64,000 nt of DNA from Desulfobacteraceae bacterium (GCA_003599575.1 QZKV01000003.1:1-64000); one strand, 5' to 3'. Positions 46,723 through 57,538 are shown, numbered from the stretch's first letter. Made by a program: numbers and translations. The notes: a model not told the origin generated them from the letters alone.

Positions 46723-49527
46723 ATGCTAAGCAACGATCCCATTATCGAATCCCGGACCGCCAACCGCTACATCATCGGCATCGATCTGGGGACCACCAAT
46801 TCGGCGGTGTCGTATGTCGATTTGGCCGAGCCGGCGGGCAATATCCAAATTTTCGAGGTCCCGCAATTGACCGGTCCCGGCGAATTCAGGCGGCTGCCGG
46901 TCCTGCCGTCCTTTTTGTATATCCCCGGTATCTACGATATCGATGCCGCGGCGGTGAGGCACCCCTGGCCCCGCTCCGAAGATCATTTTGTCGGCAGCTT
47001 GGCACGCGATCAGGGCGCTCAGGTGCCTGCCCGGCTGGTCTCGTCGGCCAAAAGCTGGCTTTGCCACGGCAATGTGGACCGCAACGCGCGCATCCTGCCG
47101 TGGGGAGCCCCCCAGGAGGTGTACAAGCTTTCCCCCGTGCAGGCCGGCGCCGCCTACCTGGAACATATCCGGCGCGCCTGGAATTACAGCCGGGGCGATG
47201 AAGAGGAGTTTTTTCTCGAAAATCAGAGCATCGTTCTCACCGTGCCGGCCTCTTTCGACGAGGTGGCGCGCGAGCTGACCCTGGCAGCCGCCAAGCTGGC
47301 CGGCTACCGGCATGTCACCCTGCTGGAAGAGCCGCTGGCGGCCTTTTACAGTTGGCTCGATCGGCATGAGCGTCAATGGGCCGAGCATGTTCAGCCCGGG
47401 GAGTTGATTCTGATTTGCGATGTGGGCGGCGGCACCACCGACTTCACCCTGGTCAGTTTGAATGCGGTCGAAGGCGGCAGCCCGCGCTTCGAGCGCATTG
47501 CCGTGGGCGATCATCTGATCCTGGGAGGCGACAATATCGATCTGGCCCTGGCCCGCCGGGTTGAGGCCCAGTGGGGCCGGCCGGCGCCCAGCCTGGATGC
47601 CAATCGCTGGAAAGCCTTGTGCCATCAATGCCGCCAGGCCAAGGAACGCATCCTTTCCGGTCAGGCCGATACCCAGCGGGTCACTCTGATGGGGACGGGC
47701 AGCCGTTTGATCGCCGGGACCGTTACAGCCGAACTGGACCGCGATACCATCGAACACACCATTCTGGAGGGATTTTTTCCCCTGATCGATGCCGATGCCG
47801 GCCCGCCCGCGATCCAGCGCGCAGCCATCGCCGAATTCGGGCTGCCCTATGAACCGGAACCGGCCATCACCCGGCACCTGCTCCGTTTCCTCACGCGGCA
47901 CCAGTCGGACATAGCCGAAGTGATCGGCAAAAGCACCCCGATGCCGGATATGGTGCTTTTCAACGGCGGCGCGCTCAAACCGGCCAGCATTCAAAACAGG
48001 ATCATGGATTGCCTGCGCCACTGGTACGCGGAAGGGCGATCCGGCCTCCCGCGGGTGCTTGAAAACCCGAACCATGATCTGGCGGTGTCCCTGGGGGCCG
48101 CTTATTACGGGCTGGTCAAAATCGGGCGCGGGGTGCGGGTCGGCAGCGGCAGCGCCCGCGCTTACTACCTGGGCGTCGGATCACCCCAGGCGGCGGGCGG
48201 CACCCGGCAGGCCATCTGCGTGGTGGAGCGCGGCCTGGACGAAGGCACCAATATCCAGCTTGGTGAGAGGGAGTTCGAACTTCTGGCCAACCAGCCGGTG
48301 CGCTTCGACCTTTACAGTTCGAGCTTTCGCAGCCGCGATCGGATCGGCCGATTGGTGAATATCGATGAAACCTTCATGCCCCTGCCGCCTTTGCAGACCG
48401 TTGTTCAGTTTGGAAAAAAAGGAGTCCAAACAGCGATTCCGGCCCGCATCGAGGCTCAGTACACCGAACTGGGCACACTGGCGCTATGGTGTCGTTCGTT
48501 GATCAGCGAGCACCGCTGGCGATTGCAGTTTCAATTGCGCGACAGCGCGCCGCCCATTGAGGTTCGCGAGGAGGTCGTCCTGGACGCGGAGTTGGTGCAG
48601 ACCGCACGACAGGCCGTTCAAACCGCTTTCGCCGGCGCGGAAGCAGGGCGCCTGGAAGGCGTGATTAAACAGATCGGCACCATTGTCGGTTTGCCGCGCG
48701 AGGATTGGCCCCTGGGACTGATCCGCGAGCTGGCCGATACGTTGCTGGGCGACAGCGATGTGCGCGCGAAGTCCGCCTTGCATGAAGCGCGCTGGCTGAA
48801 CCTGGTTGGTTTTTGCCTGCGTCCCGGTTTCGGTGACACGCTCGATCCCGAACGCATTAAAAAGGCCTGGAAGGTCTTCAATCAGGGCGCCGTACGGCCC
48901 AACCACGCCCAGGTACAGTCGGAGTGGTGGATCATGTGGCGCCGCATGGCCGGGGGCTTGTCTCCCGGGCAGCAGCGCCAGATCAGCCAAACCCTGGGAC
49001 CCCTGCTGCAAGGCAAAAAAGGCAAAAAGACGCGCTTGTCCCTTCAGCAGCAGATCGAGATGTGGATGGCCGTGGCCAATCTGGAGCGGTTGTACGTCAA
49101 GGACAAGATCCAGTGGGGCCGCCTGCTGCTGTCCCAGCTTGAACCCAATCAGGCCCGGCACCAGCATTTCTGGTCACTTGCCCGCATCGGCGCGCGCGAG
49201 CTTTTGTACGGACCGGCCGATCGCGTCATTCCACCGCATGAGGTGACCGAATGGATCGATTGGCTGTTGGGCCGGCAGTGGGCCCATCCGCATGTGGTCG
49301 GCAGCTCGCTTTCGCAACTGGCGCGCAAGACCGGCGATCGCACCCGCGATGTGGACGCTTCCGTTGCGGCGCGCATTCTCGAATGGATGTCGCCGCATGC
49401 CGGTCTGTCGGAACAGCGCCGCTATCTGGCAGAGGTGGTGCCGATGGCCAGACAGGAAGAACAAACGCTGTTCGGGGATTCACTTCCCGCAGGTCTCATG
49501 CTGCGGGAAACCGGGCAGGGGAAATAA
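46723..49527 (+). CDS. Hsp70 family protein with long C-terminal extension (DUF3731-like)
   Basis: YIIGIDLGTTNSAVSYVD, LLEEPLAAFYSW, LILICDVGGGTTDFTLVSL, MVLFNGGALKPASIQNRI; about 340 aa C-terminal extension. Confidence 0.92.
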   Translation: MLSNDPIIESRTANRYIIGIDLGTTNSAVSYVDLAEPAGNIQIFEVPQLTGPGEFRRLPVLPSFLYIPGIYDIDAAAVRHPWPRSEDHFVGSLARDQGAQVPARLVSSAKSWLCHGNVDRNARILPWGAPQEVYKLSPVQAGAAYLEHIRRAWNYSRGDEEEFFLENQSIVLTVPASFDEVARELTLAAAKLAGYRHVTLLEEPLAAFYSWLDRHERQWAEHVQPGELILICDVGGGTTDFTLVSLNAVEGGSPRFERIAVGDHLILGGDNIDLALARRVEAQWGRPAPSLDANRWKALCHQCRQAKERILSGQADTQRVTLMGTGSRLIAGTVTAELDRDTIEHTILEGFFPLIDADAGPPAIQRAAIAEFGLPYEPEPAITRHLLRFLTRHQSDIAEVIGKSTPMPDMVLFNGGALKPASIQNRIMDCLRHWYAEGRSGLPRVLENPNHDLAVSLGAAYYGLVKIGRGVRVGSGSARAYYLGVGSPQAAGGTRQAICVVERGLDEGTNIQLGEREFELLANQPVRFDLYSSSFRSRDRIGRLVNIDETFMPLPPLQTVVQFGKKGVQTAIPARIEAQYTELGTLALWCRSLISEHRWRLQFQLRDSAPPIEVREEVVLDAELVQTARQAVQTAFAGAEAGRLEGVIKQIGTIVGLPREDWPLGLIRELADTLLGDSDVRAKSALHEARWLNLVGFCLRPGFGDTLDPERIKKAWKVFNQGAVRPNHAQVQSEWWIMWRRMAGGLSPGQQRQISQTLGPLLQGKKGKKTRLSLQQQIEMWMAVANLERLYVKDKIQWGRLLLSQLEPNQARHQHFWSLARIGARELLYGPADRVIPPHEVTEWIDWLLGRQWAHPHVVGSSLSQLARKTGDRTRDVDASVAARILEWMSPHAGLSEQRRYLAEVVPMARQEEQTLFGDSLPAGLMLRETGQGK

Positions 49528-49812
49528 GTGTTTGTTGTGCCCGCGGGCACGAACGAATGCAGGGCCTCGGCAAAGCAGGCGGCATGCATTGCCCGCAGGA
49601 ACGGAATACAGCATCGCCCTTCTATTTCACCCGTATTCACCTCATATGCCCAAATCTGCGCATGTCCTATTCTTGGAATCGAGTCGTGATTGCATGAGCA
49701 AACTAGCAAAACAGGCCCGGAATGAGCAAGTCGGGTGCGCAGAAGCACAGCACGCGCTTGTCCAGCCCTCAATCAACCCCAAGTCGCATAAACCTAAAAA
49801 GGGAGGCGGAGT

Positions 49813-50121
49813 ATGACCAGCATCATCAATCGTATTGGATCAAAAGGGAGCCCCAGGAAGAACGGTGCCGTTGTCGATGAAAACTATGGCATGGATCAAT
49901 TGATCACCCGGATCGCCAAATCGCTGGTGGACCAACCTGAAAACGTGATGGTTACCACAGTCAACGGCAGCCAGACCATGGTCCTGGAATTGAGGGTGGC
50001 CAAAGAAGACGTTGGAAAAGTGATCGGCAAGCAGGGCCGGACAGCCCAGGCGATGCGCATGCTCCTTGCGGCGGTCTCTTCCAAAGCCAAGAAGCGTACC
50101 GTGCTCGAAATCATCGAATGA
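49813..50121 (+). CDS. KH-domain RNA-binding protein (KhpA-like)
   Basis: LELRVAKEDVGKVIGKQGRTAQAMRMLLAAVSSKAKKRTVLEIIE. Confidence 0.88.
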   Translation: MTSIINRIGSKGSPRKNGAVVDENYGMDQLITRIAKSLVDQPENVMVTTVNGSQTMVLELRVAKEDVGKVIGKQGRTAQAMRMLLAAVSSKAKKRTVLEIIE

Positions 50122-50139
50122 AAGGGGTGCTGGAGGCAA

Positions 50140-50234
50140 CAGGCTGTTGAAAACGGTCACCCGGCGGAGGCCCTCGGTCTGCTGGCTGGTGGCCCTTGGC
50201 GGATCGACATGGATCCTAGTTTTTCAACAGCCTG
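50140..50234. repeat. Short element bounded by perfect 14-bp inverted repeats
   Basis: caggctgttgaaaa (50140-50153) and ttttcaacagcctg (50221-50234), about 95 bp end to end. Confidence 0.85.
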
Positions 50235-50482
50235 CCGATTTCAAACGCACAGTCGCTCCCGCGATACAACTTACCCCGATCGAAACATTGGACGGATTGG
50301 TCCAGCGGATCTCCATCCTCCCCGGTAGAATGCCCGGCCTTTTAGCCTTGCGGCCGGGACCCTTCCCGCCGGCCATCATTTTCATACATCTTCATTCTAA
50401 AATACCGTTTAGTGCCCATTCCCAAAACGAATCCGCCACGTAAGCATGACCTGTTAATTTTCAGGCAACGGTGGGTGGATCG

Positions 50483-53104
50483 ATGGAAAAAAAGCTTTCC
50501 GAAAAAATCGCTATCTTTACGGCTCCGGCCATCCTGATGATCATTTTGGGAGCTCATTTTTTTCTACCCGCGAACGTGCTGGAAAGAAAAGTATATGCCC
50601 CGACGTATGTTCTGGCCGTGTTGAATATCGTTTTTCTCGGGTTCACCTCTTTGTTGATCAGCTATATCGCAGCCAGAAGTTACATCCGCAGTGGTGCGCT
50701 CAGCATCCTGCTGCTGGGGAGCGGCGCGCTGATGTTCGGGGCGGCATCCATCACCTCCGAATGGTTTCTTTACGTCGGCGGCGGCGTCAACATTGCGGAT
50801 ACCATAGATGTCAGCAGTGCTCTTTTAACCGGCGGCTTTTATTTCGCCGCCACCCTTTCGGTGCTGGTGGATTGGCCGCGCGAGATGGACGCCTTCCGGC
50901 GTCAAAAGAAATTGAGGATCTGTTATGCGTCCGTCGTTTTGCTGGAAGCCCTGATTGTGCTGGCCGCTTTTCAAGGCATGTTTCCGACCTTTTATATGAA
51001 CGGGCCCTCGGTTTTGCGGCAAATGCTCGCGGGCGCATCGTCCGCGCTGCTGTTTATCGCCGGGCTGCACATCCTGCTGTTTTACATCGTCAACCGAACC
51101 GATTTCCTTTTTTGGTACGCATTGGCCCTGATGATTATCGCGCAAGGATTTTTGTGCGCCATATTGCAGCGATCGGATCTCGGCCTGATCGGCTGGACCG
51201 GGCGTCTGGCACAGTACCTGGGTGGGCTTTATCTGTTGGTCGCGGCTTCCGTCGTGGTTCGCCAGCGGCCACTTGAGCATGTCCTGGCGGAGCTGCTGAA
51301 CAAACCCAGGGCATTGTATGCGTCCGTGTTCGAAAACAGCATGGAGGGAATCGTGCTGTCGCTTGCGCGGGGCACCCTGCTGGCGGCCAACCCTCAGGCG
51401 CTTTCCATGCTCGGTTACGCTCCCCACGAAGTGCCGCATCTGAATTTAAAGGATCTTTTGAAATCGGAAGATCCGGATGTGTCCGCTTTTCTTCGCGCCC
51501 GTGCCCGGGGCAACCGTTTTCGCGGAGAATTGCCGATGGTCCGCAAGGACGGAAGTTCCTTCCCGGTGGAAATCACTTCTTCCACCTTCGAGGACCACCA
51601 GGGGACGCTGATGAAAGCGATCCTTTTTCGTGACATCACCCTGCGCAAGCAGTCGCAGCAGGCTTTGCGGCAAGCCTATGCCCAGAACGAACGCAACCTG
51701 GCCCAGCTGCGCGCCATTTTCAACCAAATGACCGACGGGCTGGTTACGTTCGATCCTGACGGCAACCTCTCCCAGATCAACCAGGCGGCCTTGAACATCT
51801 ATGGTTTCGAGAGCGACGACGGGATAAAGGGGCATTTGAATCAAATGACGGAATTTCTGGAAATTTTCGATCTGGATGGCAATAAGCTGCCGCCCGACCA
51901 ATGGCCCATCGGCCGCGCGCTGAGGGGTGAAACCTTTACTTCCGTCGAGGTTCATGGAAGGCGTCGCGACATCGACAAGACCTGGATTGCATCCTACGGC
52001 GGCACACCCGTTTACGACAGCGACGGAAAAATGCTGCTCGCCCAGGTGTGCGTGCGGGATATCACCGATCAGAAACGCATGCAGGCGGCGCTGCGCGAAA
52101 CACAGGCCCGGCTGATGGGCTTTTTCAAAGCCAGCTCGGTCTATATGGCGGTCTTGGAACTGACTGAGGATGATTTTATTTATCTGATGCCCAACCAGAA
52201 AGCGGCCGATTTTTTCAAGCTCCCGCTGGAGCGTGTGACCGGCATGACCGGAAGGCAATTGGGGTTGCCGGAAGAGGTCGTTTCCGAGGGGGTGCAGATT
52301 TTGCGCCAATGCGAAAAGAGCGCCGACCCGATCACGTTCGAATATATTTTACCTTACGAAGACGCTGAATACTGCTTTCTTGTGACCGTCAGCCATATTC
52401 CCCTCCAGAACTTCGACGCCCATCCGCGCTTTGCCGTGACGGCGTTCGACATCACACCCCGCCGGCAGGCCGAAGAGCAGATCAAGCAATCCCTCAAGGA
52501 AAAAGAGACCCTGCTGCAGGAGATCCATCACCGCGTTAAGAACAACATGCAGGTGATCATCAGCCTGCTCAACCTGCAGTCCTCCACCGTTCAAGACGAA
52601 AAGGTCAAATCCTTGTTAAAGGAGTCGAGCAGCCGCGTCAATGCCATGGCCCTGATCCACAATTATCTGTACCAATCCGCTTCGCTTTCCGAAATCGACC
52701 TGAACCAATATTTTGAAAGTCTGGCCGGCAGCTTGATCAGCATGTACAAGGCCTCCCGCGTGAGTATCGAAGTATCCGCCGATCACATCAAGCTGAGTAT
52801 GGATCAGGCCATTCCGTGCGGTCTGATAATCAACGAGCTGATCTCCAATGCGCTCAAACACGCTTTTCCCGGCAATAAGGCCGGCCGCATCACCATAGAA
52901 GCGCGACAGGTGGATAAGGACCATTATCTTCTCAATATCAGCGACAACGGGGTGGGCCTCCCGGATGCGGTGTATCATGGGAAAATGGAGTCGTTGGGAT
53001 TAAAGCTGGTCCGGGGCCTGGCCGAGAACCAATTGGGCGGTAGAATGTCGGTGACGCGCGATCAGGGAACGCACTTCACGATTGAAATTCCGGTTGAAAT
53101 GTAA
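50483..53104 (+). CDS. Multi-TM PAS-domain sensor histidine kinase (HisKA_2 type)
   Basis: N-terminal membrane helices; several PAS/PAC modules; LLQEIHHRVKNNMQVIISLLNLQSS and LIINELISNALKHAFP. ORF opens at 50471. Confidence 0.92.
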   Translation: MEKKLSEKIAIFTAPAILMIILGAHFFLPANVLERKVYAPTYVLAVLNIVFLGFTSLLISYIAARSYIRSGALSILLLGSGALMFGAASITSEWFLYVGGGVNIADTIDVSSALLTGGFYFAATLSVLVDWPREMDAFRRQKKLRICYASVVLLEALIVLAAFQGMFPTFYMNGPSVLRQMLAGASSALLFIAGLHILLFYIVNRTDFLFWYALALMIIAQGFLCAILQRSDLGLIGWTGRLAQYLGGLYLLVAASVVVRQRPLEHVLAELLNKPRALYASVFENSMEGIVLSLARGTLLAANPQALSMLGYAPHEVPHLNLKDLLKSEDPDVSAFLRARARGNRFRGELPMVRKDGSSFPVEITSSTFEDHQGTLMKAILFRDITLRKQSQQALRQAYAQNERNLAQLRAIFNQMTDGLVTFDPDGNLSQINQAALNIYGFESDDGIKGHLNQMTEFLEIFDLDGNKLPPDQWPIGRALRGETFTSVEVHGRRRDIDKTWIASYGGTPVYDSDGKMLLAQVCVRDITDQKRMQAALRETQARLMGFFKASSVYMAVLELTEDDFIYLMPNQKAADFFKLPLERVTGMTGRQLGLPEEVVSEGVQILRQCEKSADPITFEYILPYEDAEYCFLVTVSHIPLQNFDAHPRFAVTAFDITPRRQAEEQIKQSLKEKETLLQEIHHRVKNNMQVIISLLNLQSSTVQDEKVKSLLKESSSRVNAMALIHNYLYQSASLSEIDLNQYFESLAGSLISMYKASRVSIEVSADHIKLSMDQAIPCGLIINELISNALKHAFPGNKAGRITIEARQVDKDHYLLNISDNGVGLPDAVYHGKMESLGLKLVRGLAENQLGGRMSVTRDQGTHFTIEIPVEM

Positions 53105-53134
53105 CCCGGACGCGCATATCGCAACCATACCGCT

Positions 53135-54289
53135 GTGCGGAAGGAGTTAACGGTGAATGCCCAGAGTGTGTTGACATTTTTAAGCAAGATGAACCATGAC
53201 TTGCGCACGCCGCTGACGGCCATGCTGAACATGATCAGCCTGATGAGAGACGATCCGCGGCTACACTGCACGCCGGAGAATCTACGGCTGGTCCAGGAGG
53301 CCGGTGAAGAGCTCAAGGTGCTTCTGCAGGACATCATCGATCTGGCCAAATTGGAATCAGGAAGCCTGAAGCTCAAATTGAGTTCATTTGCCGTCCGCGA
53401 TCTGCTGAATCAGACGATTGCGATGTTCGCCCGGGAGGCGGACCGAAAATGCCTGCAGACCGTCCTTGCGGTGGACCGCGGGGTGCCCGACCGGATCATG
53501 GCGGATAAAGAGCGTCTGCGTCAAATTTTAACGCATCTGATTTCCAATGCCGTCCAGTATACGGAAGAAGGCACCATCACGCTGCGGGCGGTCTGCAGCG
53601 AGCCGGGAAGTCCAGGCAGGCCCCGGCTCCTTTTCTCGGTGGAAGATACCGGCACGGGAATTCCCGCTGAGCTGCACGAGCGTCTTTTTGACCGTTTTCT
53701 TCAGCCGGAGGGTGACGGCCTGCTCAAAAGCGCCGCCCACAGCGGTTTGGGCCTGGCCGTCAGCAAACGACTGGTGCAGCTCATGGGCGGTGACCTGAAG
53801 GTGCGCAGTACCGTTGGAAAGGGCAGCACCTTCAGCTTCGATCTATCTTGGGGCGAAGCTGAGCCGGTGCCCGCCGAGGAAGCGACTCGCCCGCTGAACG
53901 GCCTGGCCGGCTTGGGGCCTTTGCGGGTGCTGGTGGTGGAAGACAATTTCATCAACCTGCTGTCCTTCAGCCAAATGCTCGAGCGGCATGGATTCCAGAT
54001 CCGCAGCGCGGCCAACGGCAAGCAAGCTTTGGACAATGTCCGGGAACAAGCCTTCGATATCGTTTTGATGGATGTGAAGATGCCCGTCATGGACGGCCTT
54101 GAAGCCACCCGCCGTATTCGCAGCTCAACGGACCGCCGGGTCAGGGAAACCAAAATAGTGGCCCTCACGGCCTATGCCATGCCGGAGGACCGCAAACGCA
54201 TATTGGCGGCGGGCGTGGACGACATTGTTTCCAAACCCATCGAGGTGGACGAGCTGGCCAGCGTGTTGACGCGGGTGCTGGGAGGGTAG
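53135..54289 (+). CDS. Hybrid histidine kinase / response regulator without a sensor domain
   Basis: FLSKMNHDLRTPLTAMLNMI, LISNAVQYTEEGTI, GLGLAVSKRLVQLMGG, REC domain LRVLVVEDNFINLLSF...DIVLMDVKMPVMDGLEATRRIR. Confidence 0.9.
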   Translation: MRKELTVNAQSVLTFLSKMNHDLRTPLTAMLNMISLMRDDPRLHCTPENLRLVQEAGEELKVLLQDIIDLAKLESGSLKLKLSSFAVRDLLNQTIAMFAREADRKCLQTVLAVDRGVPDRIMADKERLRQILTHLISNAVQYTEEGTITLRAVCSEPGSPGRPRLLFSVEDTGTGIPAELHERLFDRFLQPEGDGLLKSAAHSGLGLAVSKRLVQLMGGDLKVRSTVGKGSTFSFDLSWGEAEPVPAEEATRPLNGLAGLGPLRVLVVEDNFINLLSFSQMLERHGFQIRSAANGKQALDNVREQAFDIVLMDVKMPVMDGLEATRRIRSSTDRRVRETKIVALTAYAMPEDRKRILAAGVDDIVSKPIEVDELASVLTRVLGG

Positions 54290-54385
54290 GTCGTTTGCGT
54301 TGGCCCGCTTCCCGTCGGCCCATGCAAGCGGCTCCGGGTTATTGGGCCATCGGGACACGGGCATACGGGAAAGGTGGCCTCGCTG

Positions 54386-56356
54386 CTATAGCGACTCGGT
54401 GATCAAGTGCTCTATTTTCGCCAGCAGGGCTTTCGCGGAAAAGGGCTTTTGTATAAACTGCAAACCCTCCTTCAACACGCCGTGCCGGGTAATCACATCC
54501 GCGGTGTATCCCGACATGAAGAGCGCCCGGGTTTCGGGGTGGAATTCACGGATGCGCTGATAGACTTCCGGCCCCTTCATGCCCGGCATGATGACATCCG
54601 TCAGCAGAAGGTGAAGCTTTCCCTTGTAATTTTGAGCCCGCCGGACGGCATCATCGGCATTGAGCGCTTCGAACACCCGGTACCCCTTTTCGACCAGGAT
54701 CTTGCAGGTCATGCGCAGTACGGAAGGATCATCTTCCACCACCAGTACGGTGGCCGAACCTTCCATCGATTTCGAGGGCACCGCCGATTCTGATTCCACG
54801 ATACATACATCTTCCGTGAAGCTTGGCAGATAGATTTTGAAAACGGAACCCCGGCCGGGCTCGCTATACACGTCTATGTGCCCGTCGTGCTGCTTGATGA
54901 TCCCATATACCGTCGAAAGTCCCAGCCCGGTTCCGACCTCCTTGCTCTTGGTGGTAAAAAACGGTTCGAAGATTTTTTCAATGGTCTCTTTATCCATCCC
55001 TGTCCCGGTATCCGCGACCACGATCATGATGTAGTCGCCTGGCGTTACTTCGGACCGGGCCGATGCGAAACTACCGTCAAGTTCAACCGTGCCGGTCTGG
55101 ATCGTTAAAGTGCCACCGTCAGGCATGGCATCACGGGCGTTTACCACCAAATTCATCAAGATCTGCTCGATCTGGGTGATATCGGCCTTCACCACGGCCG
55201 GGTTTTGCATCAGGTGGATCTTCAGCTCAATATCTTCGCCGATGACGCGGCCGAGCAGTTTTTCAAAATCCCTGATCACCTGGTTGATATCCACCCAGTT
55301 GATATTCAGGACTTGTTTGCGGCCGAAGGCCATCAATTGTTTGACCAGCAGGCGGGCTCTCTCCGAAGCCGTAAATATCTCCCGCAATCCTTCATAGTGA
55401 GGATGATTTTTGGCCATATTGCCCATCATCAATTCGCTGTAGCCTAAAATAACATAGAGAATGTTGTTGAAATCATGGGCAATACCTCCAGCCAGGCGGC
55501 CGATGGCCTCCATCTTCTGGGACTGGTGCAACTGAAACTCGAGCTTCTTGATTTGCGTGATGTCCGTCAAGTTAACCAGAATGCGGGTTGATTCTTCTCC
55601 CAGGCGAAGCACTGCTTTGTTCTCGCCTGCGGGCATCACGGCGGAATCGGCGATGACTTCGATGCTGGAGCCGTCCTTTCTTTGGAGGCGGAACTCGGCG
55701 GGGCCTTTGCCGAGCCTCAGGAGGGGTGCGCCGTATTCGTCTCGGTCCTCGGCGTGTTCATCAACGAGCGGGAATTCATGTTCTTCAATTTGCAAAAAAT
55801 CGCGTACATCGATGCCTTCTTCAAATTGCACCTGCGAAACACCCAGCATCTTGAATGCGGAACTGTTCATATAGGTGATTCTAAAATCATGATCGATTTC
55901 GAGAATGCCGGTCGGCAGCAGCTCCGCCATGGCCTTGAATCGCTTTTCGCTCAGGCGCAGCTTTTTTTCCATGGCGGCCTTGTACAAGCCGATTTCAAGC
56001 GCCGAATGCAATTCACCTTCATTGAAAGGTTTGATCAAGTAGCCGAACGGTTCAATGGATTTGGCGCGATCCAGCAGGGCCTGATTGCCGAAGGCGGTGA
56101 GAAAAATGACCGGAATTTGAAAGCGCTCGTGAATCTGGCCGGCGGCCTGAATGCCGTCCATCTCGCCCTTTAAGACGATGTCCATGATGACCAGGTCGGG
56201 CTGGTTTTCCTCGGCTTGCTGGATGGCCTTTTCACCCGAATCCGCGTGCGCGCATACCGCGTAACCCATATGGGTCAGACTCGCGATCAGATCCTGGGCC
56301 ACGATGAACTCGTCTTCCACTACCATAATGCATGGTTTTTCCATAGATTTACTCAT
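54386..56356 (-). CDS. REC-PAS-histidine kinase-REC hybrid signalling protein
   Basis: IMVVEDEFIVAQDLIASL, LAGGIAHDFNNILYVILGYSELM, GTGLGLSTVYGIIKQHDG, ATVLVVEDDPSVLRMTCKIL. Confidence 0.93.
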   Translation of the reverse strand: MSKSMEKPCIMVVEDEFIVAQDLIASLTHMGYAVCAHADSGEKAIQQAEENQPDLVIMDIVLKGEMDGIQAAGQIHERFQIPVIFLTAFGNQALLDRAKSIEPFGYLIKPFNEGELHSALEIGLYKAAMEKKLRLSEKRFKAMAELLPTGILEIDHDFRITYMNSSAFKMLGVSQVQFEEGIDVRDFLQIEEHEFPLVDEHAEDRDEYGAPLLRLGKGPAEFRLQRKDGSSIEVIADSAVMPAGENKAVLRLGEESTRILVNLTDITQIKKLEFQLHQSQKMEAIGRLAGGIAHDFNNILYVILGYSELMMGNMAKNHPHYEGLREIFTASERARLLVKQLMAFGRKQVLNINWVDINQVIRDFEKLLGRVIGEDIELKIHLMQNPAVVKADITQIEQILMNLVVNARDAMPDGGTLTIQTGTVELDGSFASARSEVTPGDYIMIVVADTGTGMDKETIEKIFEPFFTTKSKEVGTGLGLSTVYGIIKQHDGHIDVYSEPGRGSVFKIYLPSFTEDVCIVESESAVPSKSMEGSATVLVVEDDPSVLRMTCKILVEKGYRVFEALNADDAVRRAQNYKGKLHLLLTDVIMPGMKGPEVYQRIREFHPETRALFMSGYTADVITRHGVLKEGLQFIQKPFSAKALLAKIEHLITESL

Positions 56357-56568
56357 ATCTAAAAGTCAGTGATAAGTATAAGCAACGGGGGCGAGATGGC
56401 AACCGGCGGGCGTAAATGAAGAGGAAAGGGCGGGGAGCGCAAATGTGCCCCCGCCCGGGGTCAATCGGCCGCATCGCGTGGGGATCTCCAATCCGCTGGA
56501 TGGGCCATTGTAGAACGCCTGCATGATGCTGCCGGAGCCGATCAAGAGGCGCTTGATGGCGCTTCAGC

Positions 56569-57156
56569 TTATTTTTTCATCGTCCCAGTCCCTGTGGACG
56601 GCGACTGCGGCTCGGAGCCGAAGTAGCTGTGGACCTGCTGCTTGTATTCGTCAGAGCCGATCTGAGCCCAATTTTCTCCCTCGAAGCTGGGGGCATTCTG
56701 AAGCTGCTCTTCGGTGATGCTGGCGGTTACTTTGTCATCCTGGCTCATCTGCAAATTGGCCGCCTGCCAGGGTATTGGAAACAATTTATCGCCCATGCCG
56801 ACTACGCCCCCGCGGGACAGGATGATGTACTCCACCTGGCCGCTTTCAGAAACCACCAGATTGTCGATGCTGCCGAGTTCCTGGCCTTGCTGGCTGACGA
56901 CGCTCTGACCGATCAGGTCGCCGGCCTTGTGCATCCCGGACTGGTGCAGGCTTTTCTGCATGTCATCGCTTTTCATGCCCTCTCCGGAACGCGTCATAGT
57001 CCCACTTTTACTATCCGCAGCTCCGCCGGTGGTGCCGGTCATGCTTTTGCTTTTGGACGGATCGGAGCTATAGCCTTCCTTTTCCGCAGCCCAGGCGGAT
57101 CCCGAGAAAATGGCTGCAATGAAGAAAATGGCAATGAATAATGCTTTGAACTTCAT
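56569..57156 (-). CDS. PRC-barrel domain-containing exported protein
   Basis: Signal peptide MKFKALFIAIFFIAAIFSGSAWA; ASDLIGQ-type AGDLIGQSVVSQQGQELGSIDNLVVSESGQVEYIILSRGG. Confidence 0.88.
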   Translation of the reverse strand: MKFKALFIAIFFIAAIFSGSAWAAEKEGYSSDPSKSKSMTGTTGGAADSKSGTMTRSGEGMKSDDMQKSLHQSGMHKAGDLIGQSVVSQQGQELGSIDNLVVSESGQVEYIILSRGGVVGMGDKLFPIPWQAANLQMSQDDKVTASITEEQLQNAPSFEGENWAQIGSDEYKQQVHSYFGSEPQSPSTGTGTMKK

Positions 57157-57538
57157 GATAGATCTCCTTTGTTGAAACTAGGATTTTGAGTCCGGCTTTT
57201 GACCCAATGCAACCAGACTAGCCATGCAGGCGCTGTTTTACAATGTGGAGTAGACTGTATTATCGGTTTCCAAATGGATTAGAAATGTATTCGAAGCACC
57301 TGCGCGGGCGCATTTTTCTGTCGAGGCAAACCCTATTTTCGACCCATTGCAATCATCGGACGCCCCTGCCCGACGATTGAAGCAGCCCAATGCAAAACTG
57401 GGGTTTTGGCAGGTTGCGAATACCTTGGGTGACTTATTCGTCCGGCGGAACCAAGGCATTAAAGTACAATGTTTGAACATCCTAATCACCAAAGGATGGG
57501 GACGGTGCAACGATTCCGCCTCCAGAGGAGAATGGATT

